Shown here in pieces: positions 60,028 to 64,000 of a stretch of 64,000 nucleotides of DNA (positions are counted from its first letter, which is position 1; each line of letters starts with the position of its first letter). Source of the stretch: Peptococcaceae bacterium BRH_c4b (GTDB lineage Bacteria; Bacillota; Desulfotomaculia; Desulfotomaculales; Desulfocucumaceae). The position numbers and the translations under genes were made by a program. The stretch is taken from the NCBI GenBank assembly GCA_000961595.1, contig LADO01000058.1, forward strand, positions 79,871 through 143,870, written 5' to 3'. The notes under the pieces were generated by a model. It was not told the origin of the DNA. It searched no databases and worked only from the letters and a program-made list of their open reading frames with translations.

Positions 60028-61014
60028 CTATTGTTCCAGTGCTAGTTTGATTAATTTTTCCGCTAGGTCGTCGAATGCTATACCCGCAGCCTTTGCCGCG
60101 TCCGGGAAAAGACTGGTCTCCGTCATACCGGGGATAGTATTGACTTCCAGTATATACGGCTTACCATCCCCGCTGAGGATGAAATCCACCCTGGCCAGGC
60201 CCCTGCAGCCAAGTGCCACGAAAGTTCTTACCGCCAGCCCTTTGATTATTTCCTGGTCTTCTTCCGGAAGCCGCGGCGGAATAATGTGATCACTGAGCCC
60301 CACAGTGTATTTCGCCTGGTAATCATATACGCCGGTGGCCGAAACAATTTCAATCAGGGGCAAGGCCATCGGATTGAAATTGCCCAACACCGAAGCGGTA
60401 ACCTCCACCCCGTCAATCATTTTTTCCACCAGCGCTTCCCTGCCATAAAGGAAAGCCTCGTTCAGGGACGGGATTATATCCTTCACTTCCCGCACAAAAT
60501 ACACTCCAATGGTGGAACCTTGGGTGGGAGCCTTAACCATGAACGGAAGTTGTATTTGCCGGAGTATTTCCCGGACGGTGGCTTCCGGCCCCTGCACTTT
60601 CATAGTGTTTATATCAATAACCATAAAATCAGGAGTAGGCAACCCCTCGTACACTAACATTTTCTTAGTGGCTATCTTGTTCATGCACAGTGCACTGGAC
60701 AGCACGCCGGACCCCGTGTAGGGAATTCCCAGCATTTCCAAGAGTCCCTGGATGGTGCCGTCTTCGCCGTAAGGACCGTGTAGAGCCAGGAAGGCAAGGG
60801 ATATATTTTCCGATTTTAATTGTTCGATGAAATCCCCCGCCACGTCAATTTTAACAACATCGTAGCCCTTATTTAAAAGGGCATTATATATGGCGGCGCC
60901 GGTGCGCAGGGATACTTCCCTTTCAGCCGACCGGCCGCCCAGCAGAACACCTATTTTACCTGACAATGCAATCACCCCCTGATTATATATACCTAAATTT
61001 ATATTCTTATTCAT
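60028..61014 (-). CDS. ddl: D-alanine--D-alanine ligase
   Basis: A 328-residue ATP-grasp ligase that makes D-Ala-D-Ala for peptidoglycan. Motifs: GVLLGGRSAEREVSLRTG, LHGPYGEDGTIQGLLEMLGIPYTGSGV, PFMVKAPTQGSTIGVYFV, ARVDFILSGDGKPYILEVNTIPGMT. The ATG at 61014 follows AAGGA; a TTG at 60966 with GGGGGTG in front gives a protein starting at the conserved part and is a real alternative. The transposase fragment ends just beyond its stop. Confidence 0.93.
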   Translation of the reverse strand: MNKNINLGIYNQGVIALSGKIGVLLGGRSAEREVSLRTGAAIYNALLNKGYDVVKIDVAGDFIEQLKSENISLAFLALHGPYGEDGTIQGLLEMLGIPYTGSGVLSSALCMNKIATKKMLVYEGLPTPDFMVIDINTMKVQGPEATVREILRQIQLPFMVKAPTQGSTIGVYFVREVKDIIPSLNEAFLYGREALVEKMIDGVEVTASVLGNFNPMALPLIEIVSATGVYDYQAKYTVGLSDHIIPPRLPEEDQEIIKGLAVRTFVALGCRGLARVDFILSGDGKPYILEVNTIPGMTETSLFPDAAKAAGIAFDDLAEKLIKLALEQ

Positions 61015-61110
61015 CAGGGAAAATCCTTCACCCTGTAAATACATTCCACCTTGACAGCAACTGCCGATATGCTATAATATTTATTGCGTCACACAATAGG
61101 AATTCTATAT

Positions 61111-61185
61111 AGGGGAGTAGCTCAATGGTAGAGCAACGGTCTCCAAAACCGTAGGCTGCAGGTTCGAGTCCTGTCTCCCCTGCCA
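61111..61185 (+). tRNA. tRNA-Trp (CCA anticodon)
   Basis: A 75-nt cloverleaf with encoded CCA. The acceptor arms AGGGGAG and CTCCCCT pair; the D arm contains AGCTCAATGGTAGAGC; the anticodon loop CTCCAAA gives CCA; GGTTCGAGTCC is the T arm. Confidence 0.97.
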
Positions 61186-61223
61186 AAGGCGAAAGTCCTT
61201 GATACACAAGGACTTTCGCCTTT
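61185..61223 (+). terminator. 17-bp perfect hairpin after tRNA-Trp
   Basis: The arms AAAGGCGAAAGTCCTTG and CAAGGACTTTCGCCTTT, with a five-base loop, begin at the last base of the tRNA CCA. It probably terminates the tRNA transcript. Confidence 0.85.
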
Positions 61224-61583
61224 GCTGTGGACTTTTTGTCCCATCAGTATTACGTCCAGTCTGAGTTCTTCGACCACTCTTGACAGATCTTCTCGCCCTG
61301 GCATGGTGTATCGTGTAACCATAACATTCGTCGGGGTACCTTTGGACATTTATGTCGTCCCTTGGTTATCCCGATCTTTGCGTTGGCAGAAATCGTCTCC
61401 GCTGTAATATAGCTCGCCTATCTTGTGAGCGAGTATAAGCACCCGTTTTTCCAATTGCTTTTTAACTTTAACGTCTATAATACTCAAGTTCTTTTAGTAA
61501 GGATTTTCCGGTTTTAACTTGTAAAACACCCTTCCCTTAACCCTTATATAAGTTCAGGGAGAATTTTTCCCGAAATAACGAGA
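61224..61583. other. Intergenic region
   Basis: No supported gene. A minus-strand frame (MSKGTPTNVMVTRYTMPGRE..., from 61349) has a fair AAGGGA site but runs antisense through the terminator and tRNA, so it is not accepted. Confidence 0.4.
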
Positions 61584-61901
61584 TTATTGTGACTTTTTTA
61601 TAATGTTATATACCCCGAATATTATGGACCCTATTATAATGCTAAACCCAGCTACAATCTCAGTCATAGTAATAATTCTAGCAAAATTTGTTAATGGATG
61701 AATATCACCATAACCGGTTGTTGTAACAGTAATTATGCTGAAGTAGAGAAAATCAATAAAATGGCTTGATTGATTAAGCCCAGCAAAAGAAAGAGGATTA
61801 AATTGAATTAATGTCTTATATATAACTGCATATATTATAGTAACTGCTACAAAAGAAGGAATTACTATAAGAGACCCAAAATATTTCAAATGTTTTCTCA
61901 T
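61584..61901 (-). CDS. Two-helix K+ channel
   Basis: A 105-residue ion channel protein (Ion_trans_2 type). Outer helix SLIVIPSFVAVTIIYAVIY, pore helix and selectivity filter TVTTTGYGD at about residue 59, inner helix IITMTEIVAGFSIIIGSIIFGV. No RCK domain. It is downstream of the K+/H+ antiporter genes (60-bp gap). Confidence 0.92.
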   Translation of the reverse strand: MRKHLKYFGSLIVIPSFVAVTIIYAVIYKTLIQFNPLSFAGLNQSSHFIDFLYFSIITVTTTGYGDIHPLTNFARIITMTEIVAGFSIIIGSIIFGVYNIIKKSQ

Positions 61902-61961
61902 TTAATTAAACCTCCTCATAATAAATTAGTGTAATAAAACCCATTAATTAAATCTTATAGA

Positions 61962-63197
61962 TTATTGGGTCAAAGAACGTTGTCTCAGTTTATCCGTATC
62001 TTTCAACGGCGGCCACTTAAATATACGGGCCATTTTTGAGTAAATCCATTTTGATTCCTTGGTAAGCAACGGTCCTATGATTGCCAATATTAGAACATAA
62101 AGAGCAGCAAAGGGTTGCAGTATTGGTAGTAATCCTCCAGCTTTAGCCAAGTTTGCCAAAATAATCGAAAATTCGCCCCTGGATATGATTGTTAGTCCGA
62201 CATTGGTGGAAGCCCTGTGGGAATATCCAGATTTTCGACCTGCCAACAAACCGGAAATAAAGTTACCTACTATTGTTATTCCAACAGCACCAAGAGCAGG
62301 CCAGAAAGCCCCAGTGAGAGCAAGAGGATCAATACTCAATCCAAAGCTAAAGAAAAAAAGGGCTCCAAAAAAATCCCTAAAAGGTACTACCAGATGTTCA
62401 ATACGTTCAGAATGTTCGGTCTCAGCCAGCACAAGGCCGACCAATAAGGCTCCGATTGCTTCAGCTACATGAATAGTTTCAGAGAATCCAGCCACAAGAA
62501 CCAGCATTGCGAATAAAACCAACATAAAAACTTCATCAGAGGGAATATTCAGCAAACAATTTATCTGGTTGAGTAATTTACGTCCCAAAATTATAAATCC
62601 AATCATAAATCCCAATGATAGTGACGTAGATTGGATAACATTAATTGTAGATGTTGTACCGGTTAAAACTAAACCGGATACTATAGAAAGGTAGATAGCA
62701 ACAAAAACATCCTGGAACATCATCAAACCCAGAATCATTTCAGTTTCAGGTCTGACTGCCCGTTTTAAATCAGCTATCAGTTTAGCCACAATTGCACTCG
62801 AAGAAATTGTGGTTATTCCGGCTACCACCAGAACTTCACGCAGAGGCCATCCCCACAATAACGGAAAAGCTATTCCCAGTGTAAAATTGATTACCATGTA
62901 TATAGTTCCACCAATGAATATAGAACGTCCTGCTTTTATTAATCTGCCAACAGAAAACTCTAACCCCAGATAAAAGAGTAAAAAGAGTACACCTAAACGC
63001 CCCATGAAATTAATTAATGGGGCACTTTCTATAAAACGAAAATCAAGCATTCCAATATGTGGTGCGTGAGGTCCGACAGCCATACCAGCTATAATTAATA
63101 TTGGCACGATAGAAAAACGTAAACGGGAAGCTAACAATCCAGCCGTAGCAATAATTCCAAGAGCAAGCCCAACTTCAAAAAGGAGATATTCACCCAT
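61962..63197 (-). CDS. KhtU-like K+/H+ antiporter (CPA2 family)
   Basis: A 411-residue antiporter of about twelve helices. Features are FLLFYLGLEFSVGRL, ISSSAIVAKLIADL, GLMMFQDVFVAIYLS, EAIGALLVGLVLAETEHSERIEHLVVPFRDFFGALFFFSFGLSIDP and the late ISRGEFSIILA. It begins next to the KhtT-like stop (7-bp gap); a TTG two codons upstream is an alternative start. Exports K+ in response to alkaline or osmotic conditions. Confidence 0.92.
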   Translation of the reverse strand: MGEYLLFEVGLALGIIATAGLLASRLRFSIVPILIIAGMAVGPHAPHIGMLDFRFIESAPLINFMGRLGVLFLLFYLGLEFSVGRLIKAGRSIFIGGTIYMVINFTLGIAFPLLWGWPLREVLVVAGITTISSSAIVAKLIADLKRAVRPETEMILGLMMFQDVFVAIYLSIVSGLVLTGTTSTINVIQSTSLSLGFMIGFIILGRKLLNQINCLLNIPSDEVFMLVLFAMLVLVAGFSETIHVAEAIGALLVGLVLAETEHSERIEHLVVPFRDFFGALFFFSFGLSIDPLALTGAFWPALGAVGITIVGNFISGLLAGRKSGYSHRASTNVGLTIISRGEFSIILANLAKAGGLLPILQPFAALYVLILAIIGPLLTKESKWIYSKMARIFKWPPLKDTDKLRQRSLTQ

Positions 63198-63203
63198 AAG
63201 CAA

Positions 63204-63701
63204 CTATATACTCCCATTTTGGATCAGCTTTTTGCATGCTTTAACTTGCTCTCTCTCGCCAAGAACAACAAGAGTTGCTCCTTCTTTGATTTCCTGCTCA
63301 GGTCCTGGATTTATTATTTTAGCCTGGCTACGTTTGACTATTGCTATTATAGCTGCTCCTGTCTTTTTGCGTATGCTCAGTTCACCGATTGTTTTTCCAA
63401 TTGCTTTAAACCCTGGCTCTACTTTGTACCATTCTATAACCATATCATCAAAAGCAACATCAACTGATTCTAAAGCCTTGGGCATATATACCATTCCGCC
63501 CAGAATAGCCCCGACGCGACGTGCTTCAGAATCATCAAGCGTTACCATGGAAATACTTTCTTCAGGATCATCGTTGAAAAAATGGTGCATTTCCCGTCTT
63601 CCGTCATCGTGTAAAACAATCACCAACTTATCTCCGCTACGGGTATTAATCTGAAACTTTCTACCTATTCCCGGAAGATCAGACTCGCGAATTAAAGGCA
63701 T
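63204..63701 (-). CDS. KhtT-like regulatory subunit (TrkA-C domain)
   Basis: A 165-residue soluble protein. The N-terminal part (1-75) and C-terminal RCK_C/TrkA-C domain (about 85-160; SIRKKTGAAIIAIVKRSQAKIINPGPEQEIKEGATLVVLGEREQV) match KhtT of the Bacillus KhtTU antiporter, which binds c-di-AMP and senses pH. The ATG at 63701 follows AAAGGTGG; the frame extends 19 codons further. Confidence 0.9.
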   Translation of the reverse strand: MPLIRESDLPGIGRKFQINTRSGDKLVIVLHDDGRREMHHFFNDDPEESISMVTLDDSEARRVGAILGGMVYMPKALESVDVAFDDMVIEWYKVEPGFKAIGKTIGELSIRKKTGAAIIAIVKRSQAKIINPGPEQEIKEGATLVVLGEREQVKACKKLIQNGSI

Positions 63702-63825
63702 ATAAGAGCCACCTTTCATGAAAATAGAAATGCAACATCTTACATTATATTTTATCATAATAATTCATAATAATGCAGATCACTTTTATCGGGTCTTTGA
63801 CAGTTGAATAACCAATAGATTTTCT

Positions 63826-63852
63826 AAAAGCCTTGAAAACAGGGCTTTTTTT
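63826..63852 (+). terminator. Terminator-like hairpin
   Basis: AAAAGCC and GGCTTTT arms, 10-base loop, T7 run on the plus strand. It lies upstream of the partial transposase and may insulate it from outside transcription. Confidence 0.65.
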
Positions 63853-63885
63853 ATTATTTTTTTGTCAAATTTTTGCGGTTTAGTA

Positions 63886-63914
63886 TTGAGCAATTTGTAA
63901 CAATGTGTTATAAT
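63886..63914 (+). promoter_or_regulatory. Sigma-A-type promoter of the partial transposase
   Basis: TTGAGC (63886-63891), 17-bp spacer, TATAAT (63909-63914). GGAGGTG follows 11 bases on, and the coding start at 63937. Confidence 0.7.
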
Positions 63915-63936
63915 ATAAGGGTCTGGAGGTGTTGGT

Positions 63937-64000
63937 TTGAAGCTTACTATTTCCAAATCCAAAAATGCCGCTTCGCTATATGTAACAAGATCAATTTATG
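63937..64000 (+). CDS. IS1634-like transposase (N-terminus only; runs off window)
   Basis: TTG at 63937 preceded by GGAGGTG. The 21 visible residues, KLTISKSKNAASLYVTRSIY after the first, match the typical beginning of IS1634-family (IS4-related) transposases (K-x-S-K-S-K-N-x-x-S-x-Y-V-I-x-S). The rest lies outside the window. The family is inferred from a short stretch. Confidence 0.6.
   Translation, partial: MKLTISKSKNAASLYVTRSIY

Noticed and set aside
61122..61349. Minus-strand 75-codon ORF antisense to tRNA-Trp
   Set aside because: It runs through the perfect tRNA terminator and the tRNA itself; its tail is simply the antisense of the tRNA.

Overview
The window looks like chromosome from an anaerobic, endospore-forming, Gram-positive bacterium of the Desulfotomaculum/Pelotomaculum (Peptococcaceae) type. 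The evidence is strong Shine-Dalgarno sites, three spore-coat-type YheC/YheD-like ATP-grasp genes, a FixABCX electron-bifurcation operon, desulfoferrodoxin, rubrerythrin, a rubredoxin-flavoprotein and an ACR3-type arsenic island. The assignment is inferred from gene content, not from a marker gene. Most genes lie on the minus strand.

Layout. 0-1.2 kb: the start of an MNT nucleotidyltransferase, an orphan Phd-type antitoxin and degenerate repeats. 1.25-13.84 kb: an AT-rich, tightly packed, all-minus block. In transcription order it encodes two MurF-like ligases, PEP mutase fused to a nucleotidyltransferase domain, phosphonopyruvate decarboxylase, a cytidylyltransferase/2-aminoethylphosphonate (AEP) transaminase fusion, a NUDIX hydrolase, an NlpC/P60 hydrolase and three YheC/YheD-like ATP-grasp proteins. 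The phosphonate enzymes should make AEP and CMP-AEP; the ligases and ATP-grasps suggest attachment to a peptide or envelope. This is the most unusual system here. 14.2-15.7 kb: a small ORF with a structured leader, desulfoferrodoxin and a Fe/Mn superoxide dismutase. 15.8-19.4 kb: a response regulator with two sensor kinases. 19.5-23.3 kb: fixX, fixC, etfA, etfB. 23.8-25.4 kb: a rubredoxin-flavin reductase-rubredoxin protein, a rubrerythrin-like protein and a ferredoxin. 25.7-31.1 kb: a five-gene nickel/peptide ABC transporter with a long leader. 31.3-35.3 kb: the arsenic island (arsM, two arsR, two small thioredoxin-fold proteins, a phosphoesterase, ACR3). 35.5-38.9 kb: a cobalamin-riboswitch-like remnant, an FMN reductase, and an exporter/PadR/solute-binding-protein operon. 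39-54.8 kb: mostly housekeeping genes (amino-acid permease, TrkH, htpG, glycosyltransferase, radical SAM, pfkA, UPF0182, galT-like).

54.9-60.0 kb is an AT-rich segment bracketed by two apparently identical 150-bp direct repeats, each the 3' end of a transposase gene. It carries an O-acylation cassette: an SGNH protein, an MBOAT acyltransferase and an unlisted 37-residue membrane protein whose C-terminus resembles DltX. It also holds a broken DUF4855 gene and a chimeric transposase remnant. 60-64 kb: ddl, tRNA-Trp, a small K+ channel, a KhtTU-like K+/H+ antiporter pair and the first codons of an IS1634-like transposase running off the end.

Interspersed short repeats with GGGGACA/TGTCCCC arms occur at about 0.9, 5.0, 15.6 and 50.4 kb and look like one REP/MITE-like family. 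All calls come from reading the sequence and ORF translations by eye; no database search was run.
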